NCBI RefSeq assembly: GCF_022788695.1
Contig: NZ_CP085154.1
Location: forward strand, 2,108,001-2,172,000
DNA: 64,000 bases
Source: Pseudosulfitobacter sp. DSM 107133
GTDB lineage: Bacteria > Pseudomonadota > Alphaproteobacteria > Rhodobacterales > Rhodobacteraceae
Direction: 5' to 3'
A program made the translations under genes and the position numbers. This document shows, piece by piece, positions 50,401 through 58,724 of the stretch. The notes under the pieces are model-generated. The model saw only the letters and a list, made by a program, of their open reading frames with translations, made no database searches and was not told the DNA's origin. Numbering within the stretch: the stretch's first letter is position 1; each line of letters starts with the position of its first letter.

Positions 50401-53400
50401 CCCTTGGCCTTGGCCTTTTTCTTTTCGGCAATGACCTTTTCCGCCAGATCACGGGCGATGGCAAAGGCACCTTTGATCTTGTCCGCCTCGGATTTCCAAT
50501 CGCGGCGCACCACGATCTTGTTGTCCCTGACCTTGGCCAGCCCGCGCTGGTCCTGAATAAAGCTGACCAGCCCCGCAGGCGACGCAAACTTGTCGTTGTG
50601 GAACTGGATCACAGCCCCCTTGGGGCCGCCGTCCAGCTTGGCAATACCGGCGCGTTTGCACATCGCCTTGATCCGCACCACCAACATCAGCGTATTGACC
50701 TCGCGCGGCAGCGTGCCGAACCGGTCGATCAGCTCGGCGGCAAAGCCTTCCAGCTCGACCTTGGTGCTCAGGCCGCTGAGACGACGATACAAGCCCAGAC
50801 GCACATCCAGATCCGGTACATAATCCTCGGGAATAAGTACAGGAACACCCAGATTGATCTGCGGCGCCCATTGCTCGTCGGCCTCGCTCAAACCTTCCAT
50901 CTCGCCGGCTTTGATCTTGGCAATCGCCTCTTCCAGCATCGACTGGTACAGCTCGAACCCAACATCGCGCATCTGGCCCGACTGTTCCTCGCCCAGCAGG
51001 TTGCCCGCACCACGAATGTCCAGATCCTGACTGGCCAGCGTGAACCCCGCGCCCAGCGTATCAAGGCTGCCCAACACCCGCAGGCGTTTCTCGGCCACCG
51101 CCGTCAGCTTGGCGCGCGGTTTGGTCGTGAGGTAGGCATAGGCGCGGGTTTTCGACCGCCCCACACGTCCGCGAATTTGATACAGCTGCGCCAGCCCGAA
51201 CATATCCGCACGGTGCACCACCATCGTGTTGGCCGTGGGAATATCCAGACCGGATTCAACAATCGTGGTGGCCAGAAGAATGTCGAATTTGCCATCATAG
51301 AATGCGTTCATCCGGTCATCCAGCTCGCCTGCCGCCATCTGGCCGTGGGCGACGACATAGGTCAGCTCGGGCAGTTGCGCCTTCAGGAACTCCTCGATTT
51401 CGGGCAGGTCCGACAGGCGCGGCACCACATAAAACGACTGCCCCCCGCGATAATGTTCGCGCAGCAATGCCTCGCGCACCGTCACCGCGTCAAACTCGCT
51501 GACATAGGTACGGATCGCAAGACGGTCCACAGGCGGCGTGCCGATGATCGACAGATCGCGGACCCCCGTCAGCGACAGTTGCAGCGTCCGCGGGATCGGC
51601 GTGGCGGTCAGCGTCAGCACATGCACGTCCGACCGCATCTGTTTCAGCCGTTCCTTGTGACCGACGCCAAAGTGTTGTTCTTCATCAATAATCAGCAGGC
51701 CCAGGTCCTTGAACCGCGTGTTCTTGGCCAGCAACGCGTGGGTGCCGATGACAATATCTGCCGTGCCGCGCGACATCGCCTCGCGGGTGTCGGAGGCTTC
51801 TTTGGCGCTGACAAACCGGCTGAGCGTGCGCACCTCGATGGGGAAACCACGGAACCGTTCCGAAAAACTTTTGTAGTGTTGCCGCGCCAACAGGGTCGTG
51901 GGCGCAATCACCGCCACCTGCACGCCCGCCATCGCCGTGACAAAGGCCGCGCGCATCGCCACCTCGGTCTTGCCAAAGCCCACGTCGCCCACCACCAGCC
52001 GGTCCATCGGCGCGCCGCTGGTCAGATCCTGGATCACGTCGCCGATGGCCTTCAGCTGGTCATCGGTCTCCTCGTAAGGAAAGCGCGCGCTGAATGCGTC
52101 CCACATGCCCGGCGGCGGCTCCAGCACCGGCGCACGTCGCAGGGCACGTTCGGCTGCAATGCGGATCAGCTTGTCCGCCATCTCGCGAATGCGCTCTTTC
52201 AGCTTGGCCTTTTTCGACTGCCACGCGCCGCCGCCCAGACGGTCAAGCAGACCCTCGTCATGGCCGTATTTCGACAACAGTTCGATGTTCTCCACCGGCA
52301 GATACAGCTTTGAATTCTCGGCATATTCCAGCAGAAGACATTCATGCGCGGCCCCGGCGGCGGTGATCACCTCCATGCCGTGATAGCGGCCAATGCCGTG
52401 ATCCACATGCACGATCAGATCGCCGGGTGTCAGGCTGGTCGCTTCGGTCAGGAAATTGTCGGCGCGACGCTTGCGTTTCGGCTGGCGGATCAGCCGGTCG
52501 CCCAGCACGTCCTGTTCCGAAATCACGGTCAGCTGCTTGTCGCCCACCGGCCCTTCAAAGCCGTGCTCCAGCGCCCAAACCACCAGATGCAGCCCATGTT
52601 TGCCGATGCGCGTGGCGTCGGTGATCGGGATCGTTTCGGCCAGCCCCTCATCTTCGATCAGCCCGCTCAGCCGCTCGCGCGCACCTGCCGAATAGCTGGC
52701 AACCACCACCGGACCATCTGCAAGCTTTGCTTTAATATGTGCCGCCAAAGCCCCGAAAAGACTTATACTTTCCTGCTGTCGCTCGGGCGAGAAATTGCGC
52801 CCGATGCGCCCGCCTGCATCGACCACACCCAACCCTGTCGACTGCGCGAGCGCACGAAACTGCACCACGCGACGGCCCTGAACAGCGGCCTCCCATGCGG
52901 CATCGTCCAGATACAGCCCCTGCGGCGGCGCGGGTTTATAGACCGAATCCATCTTCGAGCGGTTCAGCATCGCCAGCCTGCGCGTCTCGTATTGGTCGGC
53001 AATCGTGTCCCAGCGTGCCAGCCGCGTAGGTGTGACCTGATCGTCCAGCGTGATCGCGGCATCCGGCAGGTAATCAAACAGCGTCTCAAGATGATCGTGG
53101 AAAAACGACAGCCAGTGTTCGGCACCCTGATGCTTGCGCCCCGCGCTGATCGCCTCGTACAGCGGATCGTCGGTGCCTGCTGCGCCAAATTCCAGCCGGT
53201 AGTTCTGGCGAAACCGCGTAACCGCTGCCTCGTCCAATATCACCTCGGACACCGGGGCCAGTTCGATCACGTCCAGCTTTTCCGTGGTCCGCTGGGTCGC
53301 CGGATCAAACCGGCGCGCCCCGTCCAACACATCGCCGAACAGGTCCAGCCGCACCGGCCCCAGATCGCCGGGGGGATAGATGTCGATGATACCGCCGCGC

Positions 53401-53867
53401 ACCGCGTAATCGCCGGGCTCTGTCACTGTGGGCGATTGCACAAACCCCATACGCACCAGAAATCCGCGCAAGGCCGCATCATCAATCCGGTCGCCCACCC
53501 GCGCCGAAAAAGCCGCTTCGCGCAGCACGGAGCGCGCAGGCAGCTTTTGCGTGGCGGCGTTCAAGGTGGTCAGCAAGACAAACTTGTCCGGCATCCCATG
53601 CGCAAGTGCCGCCAGCGTCGCCATCCGCTGCGCCGAGATGTCGGCGTTGGGCGACACACGGTCATAGGGCAGACAGTCCCACGACGGAAAAGTGACAACC
53701 GGCACATCAGGCGCAAAAAACCGCAGCGCGTCGCGCATCGCCGCCAGACGCTTGTCATCGCGCGCAACATGGCAAACGGGCCGGCCATGGGCCAGTTCGC
53801 CCAGAATGCGGGTGGCATCAAAGCCTTCCGGCGCACCGGAAACAGTGATATGCGCGGGGTCAGTCAT
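50397..53867 (-). CDS. mfd: Transcription-repair coupling factor
   Basis: Mfd removes RNA polymerase stalled at DNA lesions and recruits UvrA. The 1156-residue protein has the UvrB-homology N-terminal region, the RNA-polymerase-interaction segment around GDLIVHVDHGIGRYHGME, the RecG-like translocase with GDVGFGKTEVAMRAAF (Walker A) and DEEQHFGVGHKERLK (DEEQ), the GRVGRSKTRAYAYL motif VI and the C-terminal autoinhibitory domain. Length is usual. It overlaps the MFS gene by 4 bases on the opposite strand. Confidence 0.97.
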   Translation of the reverse strand: MTDPAHITVSGAPEGFDATRILGELAHGRPVCHVARDDKRLAAMRDALRFFAPDVPVVTFPSWDCLPYDRVSPNADISAQRMATLAALAHGMPDKFVLLTTLNAATQKLPARSVLREAAFSARVGDRIDDAALRGFLVRMGFVQSPTVTEPGDYAVRGGIIDIYPPGDLGPVRLDLFGDVLDGARRFDPATQRTTEKLDVIELAPVSEVILDEAAVTRFRQNYRLEFGAAGTDDPLYEAISAGRKHQGAEHWLSFFHDHLETLFDYLPDAAITLDDQVTPTRLARWDTIADQYETRRLAMLNRSKMDSVYKPAPPQGLYLDDAAWEAAVQGRRVVQFRALAQSTGLGVVDAGGRIGRNFSPERQQESISLFGALAAHIKAKLADGPVVVASYSAGARERLSGLIEDEGLAETIPITDATRIGKHGLHLVVWALEHGFEGPVGDKQLTVISEQDVLGDRLIRQPKRKRRADNFLTEATSLTPGDLIVHVDHGIGRYHGMEVITAAGAAHECLLLEYAENSKLYLPVENIELLSKYGHDEGLLDRLGGGAWQSKKAKLKERIREMADKLIRIAAERALRRAPVLEPPPGMWDAFSARFPYEETDDQLKAIGDVIQDLTSGAPMDRLVVGDVGFGKTEVAMRAAFVTAMAGVQVAVIAPTTLLARQHYKSFSERFRGFPIEVRTLSRFVSAKEASDTREAMSRGTADIVIGTHALLAKNTRFKDLGLLIIDEEQHFGVGHKERLKQMRSDVHVLTLTATPIPRTLQLSLTGVRDLSIIGTPPVDRLAIRTYVSEFDAVTVREALLREHYRGGQSFYVVPRLSDLPEIEEFLKAQLPELTYVVAHGQMAAGELDDRMNAFYDGKFDILLATTIVESGLDIPTANTMVVHRADMFGLAQLYQIRGRVGRSKTRAYAYLTTKPRAKLTAVAEKRLRVLGSLDTLGAGFTLASQDLDIRGAGNLLGEEQSGQMRDVGFELYQSMLEEAIAKIKAGEMEGLSEADEQWAPQINLGVPVLIPEDYVPDLDVRLGLYRRLSGLSTKVELEGFAAELIDRFGTLPREVNTLMLVVRIKAMCKRAGIAKLDGGPKGAVIQFHNDKFASPAGLVSFIQDQRGLAKVRDNKIVVRRDWKSEADKIKGAFAIARDLAEKVIAEKKKAKAKG

Positions 53868-53901
53868 AAGCGTGCCTCATGTGGGGCGGTCTTCCCAACT
53901 G

Positions 53902-54429
53902 TCAACCGCCCAACGCCCCGACGCTCAGGTTCTGGTACATGCCCCACATTGACGTGACAAAAATCGCCACCATGCCGATGGCCTGTGTATAGGTGCGGTG
54001 GCGCGTCAGTCGACGCCGCAAGCCTTCACCACTCAGCGCGTCCCGCTCGATCAGCCGCGCTGTAGAAAGGTTCAAGGCCCCGACCAGCGACATCGGGAAC
54101 GCCAGCAGGAACACGGCCTGCGCAAATTCGACATCATAAACCCAGCCCAGCAGGACCAGCATGGTCAGCACAAAACACACCATTCCCAACAGCCACAGAC
54201 CCGACAGCCGCGCAATATACAAGAACCGGTTCACATTGATCCGTACCAGATCTTCCAGATCTTCCTCGATCTGCCCGCCGGCCTTGCGCGCCCGTGTCAC
54301 CATGTCAAAGGGCACGCCAAGCACCCAGTGGCTGGCTGTAGACCACACCACCGCGAGCACAATCCAGTACCACAGGTTGGAAAAAGACCGCATGTCGATC
54401 AGTTCGAAAATCGTTTGGTGCCAGTTCAA
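53902..54429 (-). CDS. Membrane protein of unknown function
   Basis: The 175-residue protein has about four hydrophobic segments: FSNLWYWIVLAVVWSTASHWV, LSGLWLLGMVCFVLTMLVLL, AQAVFLLAFPMSLVGALNL and AIGMVAIFVTSMWGMYQNL. The start is TTG at 54429 with AAAGG 8 bases upstream; an ATG twelve codons later has no ribosome binding site. A cytosolic loop with GGQIEEDLEDLVRINVNRF lies between helices 1 and 2. I do not recognise a function. It diverges from hemB, 118 bases away, and ends 34 bases before mfd on the same strand. Confidence 0.82.
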   Translation of the reverse strand: MNWHQTIFELIDMRSFSNLWYWIVLAVVWSTASHWVLGVPFDMVTRARKAGGQIEEDLEDLVRINVNRFLYIARLSGLWLLGMVCFVLTMLVLLGWVYDVEFAQAVFLLAFPMSLVGALNLSTARLIERDALSGEGLRRRLTRHRTYTQAIGMVAIFVTSMWGMYQNLSVGALGG

Positions 54430-54547
54430 CGCCGCTGCCTTTTGCGTGGGATTAGCCCCTCATACCGCCGCTGTGTGCCAATTCCTACCCTTGCACGGTG
54501 CAAATTTACATGGCACCCAACAATGACTTTCAAAAAGGCAACACATC

Positions 54548-55549
54548 ATGCGCCCAACGCTTGCACCCTACCCAGCCACCCGCCTGCGCCGCACCCGTGC
54601 GACACCACAAATCCGGGCGCTGGTGCGCCAGAACACGCTGTCGGTTGATGATTTCATCTGGCCCGTCTTCGTGCGTGCCGGAGAAGGTATCATGGAACCT
54701 GTCCCCTCGATGCCCGGCGTCTTTCGCCGCTCGGTCGACATGGTGGTCGAGGCCGCGCGCGAAGCGGCCGATCTGGGGATCAAGGCGATCTGCCTGTTCC
54801 CCTACACCGGGCTTGAGGACCGCACCGAAGATTGCGCCGGCGCATGGGACCCTGACAACCACACCAACCGCGCCATCCGCGCGATCAAATCCGCCGTGCC
54901 CGATATCGCGATCATGACCGACGTGGCGCTGGACACCTATAATATCAACGGCCACGACGGCTTTGTCGAAGATGGCGAAATCGTCAACGACCGTTCGGTT
55001 GCCGCACTGGTCAAGATGGCACTGGCACAGGCCGACGCGGGCGCCGACATCATCGGCCCCTCTGACATGATGGACGGACGCATCGGTGCCATGCGCAGCG
55101 CTTTCGAGGCCGCAGGTCACCAGAACGTGATGATCCTCAGCTATGCCGCCAAATACGCCAGCGCCTTTTACGGCCCCTTCCGCGATGCGGTCGGTGCTTC
55201 GGCCGCGTTGACGGGCGACAAGAACACCTACCAGATGGACCCCGGAAACGCGGATGAGGCCATGCGCCTGATCGAACGCGATCTGGCCGAGGGGGCCGAC
55301 ATGATCATGGTCAAGCCCGGCCTGCCCTATCTCGACATCTGTCGGCGCGCCCGCGACACTTTTGGCGCGCCCACATTTGCCTATCAGGTGTCAGGCGAAT
55401 ACGCGATGATCCAGGCTGCCGCGCAAAACGGCTGGATCGACGGCGACCGCGTTATGCTTGAAAGCCTGACCGCCTTCAAACGTGCGGGCTGTGACGGCAT
55501 TCTGACCTATTTCGCCCCCGCCGCCGCGCGTCTGCTGGCCAAGGGCTGA
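54548..55549 (+). CDS. hemB: Porphobilinogen synthase (delta-aminolevulinate dehydratase)
   Basis: HemB condenses two 5-aminolevulinates into porphobilinogen for heme, siroheme and B12. The 333-residue protein has catalytic-lysine blocks MILSYAAKYASAFYGPFRDA and GADMIMVKPGLPYLD. The metal site that is cysteine-rich in zinc enzymes is TDVALDTYNINGHDG here, with no cysteines, so this is a zinc-independent type as in other rhodobacters. The gene stands alone, followed by a repeat. Confidence 0.97.
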   Translation: MRPTLAPYPATRLRRTRATPQIRALVRQNTLSVDDFIWPVFVRAGEGIMEPVPSMPGVFRRSVDMVVEAAREAADLGIKAICLFPYTGLEDRTEDCAGAWDPDNHTNRAIRAIKSAVPDIAIMTDVALDTYNINGHDGFVEDGEIVNDRSVAALVKMALAQADAGADIIGPSDMMDGRIGAMRSAFEAAGHQNVMILSYAAKYASAFYGPFRDAVGASAALTGDKNTYQMDPGNADEAMRLIERDLAEGADMIMVKPGLPYLDICRRARDTFGAPTFAYQVSGEYAMIQAAAQNGWIDGDRVMLESLTAFKRAGCDGILTYFAPAAARLLAKG

Positions 55550-55574
55550 CGCCCTTCATCTTGCCGGAAAAACT

Positions 55575-55611
55575 CCGGGGGAGCGCCGCAAGGCGTGGGG
55601 GCAGCGCCCCC
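55575..55611. repeat. Intergenic roseobacter-type repeat, copy 3 (inverted core)
   Basis: Read on the minus strand this contains the core GGGGGCGCTGCCCCC followed by ACGCCTTGCGGCGC and CCCCCGGAGTTTTTCCGG with a CAAGATGAAG continuation to 55555. The core is shared with the repeats at 4481 and 61751. It lies between hemB and the SYLF gene. Confidence 0.65.
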
Positions 55612-55761
55612 TTTGCCATCCCCCCTGCACGCGCAGGCCGAAACAACAGGCACAGCCCCGCCCATGGGCGCCTTCCTGCGTGACAGGTGGCAATCTTGCG
55701 CCTATAGTTCCCGCCAAGACCGGACAACCGGCAATCGAGCAACAATCACAGGCGGTTCACA

Positions 55762-56328
55762 ATGACCTTACCTTCCCTCACACGACGGGCTTTTGCCCTT
55801 GGTGCGATTTCTTCGACGGCAGCTCTGGCGGCCTGCGGCAACGGTGTCGGCGGACGTGGTCCGGCCACCATCGACGCGCGCGTTGACGCAACTTTGGCCG
55901 AAATGTACCGGCTTTACCCCAACACCCAATCCCTGGCGCAAAAGGCCAACGGCATGCTGGTCATGCCACTGGTGACCGAAGCAGGACTTGGTCTGGGCGG
56001 CGCCTATGGGCGTGGTGCGTTGCGGGTAAACAATGTGACGGTGGACTATTACTCGGTGACCAAAGCCTCGGGCGGTCTGCAAATCGGTGCGCAGCAATAT
56101 GCGCATGTGTTGTTTTTCATGACCGAACAGGCGCTGACAGATTTCCGCCGTTCGCCCGGATGGGCCGCCGGTGCCGATCTGGAATATGTCATCTCGGATC
56201 AGGGCGACAGCCTGAACGCCGAAACCACAACCGCACTGGCCCCTGTTCTGGCCGCGGTCTTTGGCCGCGCGGGTCTGCGCATTGGTGCGACGCTGGAAGG
56301 CACCAAGTATTCGCGGATTATTCCGTGA
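55762..56328 (+). CDS. SYLF (Ysc84) domain lipoprotein
   Basis: The 188-residue protein has a twin-arginine-type signal (LTRRAFALGAISSTAALAAC) with a lipobox ending at Cys25, so it is probably a lipoprotein exported by Tat. The mature part is a SYLF domain with AKANGMLVMPLVTEAGLGLGGAYGRGALRV and GLQIGAQQYAHVLFFMT, a fold known to bind phosphoinositides in eukaryotes; its bacterial role is unclear. It is followed by a strong terminator and is a single gene. Confidence 0.85.
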   Translation: MTLPSLTRRAFALGAISSTAALAACGNGVGGRGPATIDARVDATLAEMYRLYPNTQSLAQKANGMLVMPLVTEAGLGLGGAYGRGALRVNNVTVDYYSVTKASGGLQIGAQQYAHVLFFMTEQALTDFRRSPGWAAGADLEYVISDQGDSLNAETTTALAPVLAAVFGRAGLRIGATLEGTKYSRIIP

Positions 56329-56388
56329 TCTGATCGCAAATCTATGACAGGCACGCCGGAATTTCGCGCGTCCTGCCCAAATCACATG

Positions 56389-56412
56389 CACCCGCCTCTG
56401 GCGGGTGTTTTT
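56389..56412 (+). terminator. Rho-independent terminator of the SYLF gene
   Basis: CACCCGCC (56389-56396) pairs with GGCGGGTG (56400-56407) around a TCT loop, followed by five T. It also precedes the end of the convergent PAS gene. Confidence 0.85.
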
Positions 56413-56422
56413 GTATCTTCTT

Positions 56423-57634
56423 TCAAGCCGCACGGCCCGGCGTCAGCCGATTGGTCCGGTCTTCGATATAACACACGCCGGTTTCGATGGAATCGATCAC
56501 TTCGCTTAACTGCCGTTCGGCGCGGTGCAGCCTGCCCACGATCTCGTTCAGCCCGTCAATGTTCGAAGCATATTTCGACTGTTCGATCTTGCACATGACA
56601 CGGCTCATCTCCAGACCGGACATCACCCGCCGCATATCCGTGGACATCCCGCGATAAATCGCGGCGGCCCCCATGACCTTGCCGACGGATGCGTGCTCGC
56701 GCAGTTGGGAATCGGTCGCCAATACCGCCAACCGACGGGCTTCGGCCGCGGGATCAATGCCTTCCATCTTGGGCTGGTTGCGAAACTGCGCGGCGACCTC
56801 TTGCGTCAAAAGCCGCACACCGGCGTTGAAACGCGCCAGGGTCGTATGGGCCACCCCATCATCCACCGCCTTGCGGAACCGAGACAGAATATCACCCAGC
56901 GACTGCGCCATGACCTGATGGTTTGTCGAAATCACGCTGATTGGCCCGTTGGCCCCCTCAAGGCTGCGCGCCTGAATGCTCAGATTGTTCGGGATCAACG
57001 CCGTGCTGTGAAAAATCGTATCAATCATGTCGCCATAATCGCGCATCTTCAGCACCGTATCTGCCAGCCCACACATTTCTTGCAACGCAGGATCAAGCCG
57101 GTGTCGCAAAGCGCGCGCGCGCGCGCCCAGTTCTTTCGCCAGCGCGATGCTCATAAAGTCCGGATAGTCGGTATAGCCAAGATCGCGCAGCTTTTGCAGC
57201 AACAGCGCCTGCGATTCTTCCGGCGTTGCGCCCTGTTCACGTTCCTCTGTGCGCAGGTCGGAATACAGATCATCCATCTGTTCGAACATTTCACTGCTGG
57301 GTTTCAACCGCATCGAGACAAAGCCGTCGTCCAGCGGCAGAACAACCGAGAAGACCCAGTAATGCGCGTGGTCTGCTGTAAGGTTCTTGACATAGCCGCC
57401 AAAGGGACGGCCGGCGCCAATTTCTTCCCACATCAGATGAAACACGCCTGCCGGCATATCCGGATGGCGCACGACCTTGTGCGGTGCCCCGTTCAACGCC
57501 GACCACTCATGGCCCGACACCGTGACAAAAACACCGTTGGCGGCCTGGATCACCCCGCGCGGATCGGTACGCGAAAAGAACAGGTTTTCCATCTTGAGAC
57601 GGTCCGTTTCACGGGTGGCGGGTTCGGCAGACAT
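56423..57634 (-). CDS. PAS domain protein, Aer-like sensor without MCP domain
   Basis: The 403-residue protein has an N-terminal PAS domain (about residues 15-120) resembling Aer: FFSRTDPRGVIQAANGVFVTVSGH and HKVVRHPDMPAGVFHLMWEEIGAGRPFGGYVKNLTADHAHYWV. The remainder (about 130-400) is helical with no membrane segment, no methyl-accepting signalling tip, no HisKA or GGDEF motif. It may pass redox information through protein contacts only. I chose the Met at residue 32 of the open frame; its ribosome binding site is weak (GAAAG). It is convergent with the SYLF gene. Confidence 0.78.
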   Translation of the reverse strand: MSAEPATRETDRLKMENLFFSRTDPRGVIQAANGVFVTVSGHEWSALNGAPHKVVRHPDMPAGVFHLMWEEIGAGRPFGGYVKNLTADHAHYWVFSVVLPLDDGFVSMRLKPSSEMFEQMDDLYSDLRTEEREQGATPEESQALLLQKLRDLGYTDYPDFMSIALAKELGARARALRHRLDPALQEMCGLADTVLKMRDYGDMIDTIFHSTALIPNNLSIQARSLEGANGPISVISTNHQVMAQSLGDILSRFRKAVDDGVAHTTLARFNAGVRLLTQEVAAQFRNQPKMEGIDPAAEARRLAVLATDSQLREHASVGKVMGAAAIYRGMSTDMRRVMSGLEMSRVMCKIEQSKYASNIDGLNEIVGRLHRAERQLSEVIDSIETGVCYIEDRTNRLTPGRAA

Positions 57635-57754
57635 AGCACAGCTTTCAGCAGGGACATTCCCCCACAGCCTAGCCGCGCAAAGTTTCCAGTTGGTTAAACC
57701 GCCTGCCAATTTCCGGGGCTCTGGCAATGTCGCGCCAAAGCCCCGATCCGGCCC

Positions 57755-58627
57755 CTAGCCCATCGCACGCAGGCGTTTGATCAGGCTCGATGTGTCCCAG
57801 CGCCCGCCGCCCAGTTTTTGCACGTCTTTATAGAACTGGTCGACCAGCGCCGTCACCGGCAACGACGCGCCGTTTTCATCTGCCGTGTCCAGACAAATGC
57901 CCAGATCCTTGCGCATCCAGTCCACCGCAAAACCATGGTCGAATTTGTCATCAAGCATGGTTTCATAGCGGTTCGCCATCTGCCACGACCCGGCGGCCCC
58001 CTGGCTGATCACCTCGACCACCGCGCGCCCGTCAAGCCCCGCTTTCTCGGCAAAATGCAGCGCTTCGGACAGGCCCTGGACCAGACCGGCAATGGCAATC
58101 TGGTTGCACATCTTGGTTTTCTGACCCGCGCCGCTGGCACCGATACGGCGGCAGGTCTTGGAATAGACCTCCATAATCGGCAGCGCGCGGTCATAGGCGC
58201 CCTGATCGCCGCCACACATGATCGACAGGACACCGTTTTCAGCCCCCGCCTGCCCGCCCGACACCGGTGCATCGACAAAGCTGATTTGCGCCACGTCACC
58301 CGCCGCATAGAGCTCGGCCGTGACCTGCGCCGACACTGTGGTGTGATCGACAAAGATCGCGCCGCTGGTCATGCCCGCAAATGCGCCGTCCGGGCCCAGA
58401 CAGACCGAGCGCAAATCGTCGTCGTTGCCCACACAGGCCATCACAAAATCGGCACCCTTGGCCGCCTCGAACGGGGTTTTGGCCATCTTGCCGCCGTGAT
58501 CCTCGACCCAGTTCTGCGCCTTGGAAGCGGTGCGGTTATAGACCGTCACGTCGTGGCCCGCCTTTTGCAGATGCCCCGCCATCGGTGCGCCCATGACGCC
58601 CAACCCCAGAAATGCCAGCTTTGCCAT
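57755..58627 (-). CDS. NAD(P)-dependent beta-hydroxyacid dehydrogenase
   Basis: The 290-residue protein opens with LGLGVMGAPMAGHLQKAGHDVTVYNRT, the Rossmann motif and signature of the 3-hydroxyisobutyrate / glyoxylate reductase / tartronate semialdehyde reductase family, and has the substrate loop VDAPVSGGQAGAENG and the catalytic lysine in GAGQKTKMCNQI. The catalytic lysine is in the typical GxGxxxK place. Which acid it uses is not shown. It is divergent from the penicillin acylase gene 97 bases away. Confidence 0.88.
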   Translation of the reverse strand: MAKLAFLGLGVMGAPMAGHLQKAGHDVTVYNRTASKAQNWVEDHGGKMAKTPFEAAKGADFVMACVGNDDDLRSVCLGPDGAFAGMTSGAIFVDHTTVSAQVTAELYAAGDVAQISFVDAPVSGGQAGAENGVLSIMCGGDQGAYDRALPIMEVYSKTCRRIGASGAGQKTKMCNQIAIAGLVQGLSEALHFAEKAGLDGRAVVEVISQGAAGSWQMANRYETMLDDKFDHGFAVDWMRKDLGICLDTADENGASLPVTALVDQFYKDVQKLGGGRWDTSSLIKRLRAMG

Positions 58628-58724
58628 TCGTTCTTCCTTTTACGTCGGTATTGCCTATTACTTGCGCCTTTCCTAACAGTCAGGCACATCGGGTCAACTG
58701 TGCAAGCAAAGTGAGAGTGCGTCT

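Noticed and set aside
50361..52313. A 650-codon open frame antisense to mfd
   Set aside because: Same reason: His/Gln/Arg-rich shadow of a certain gene.
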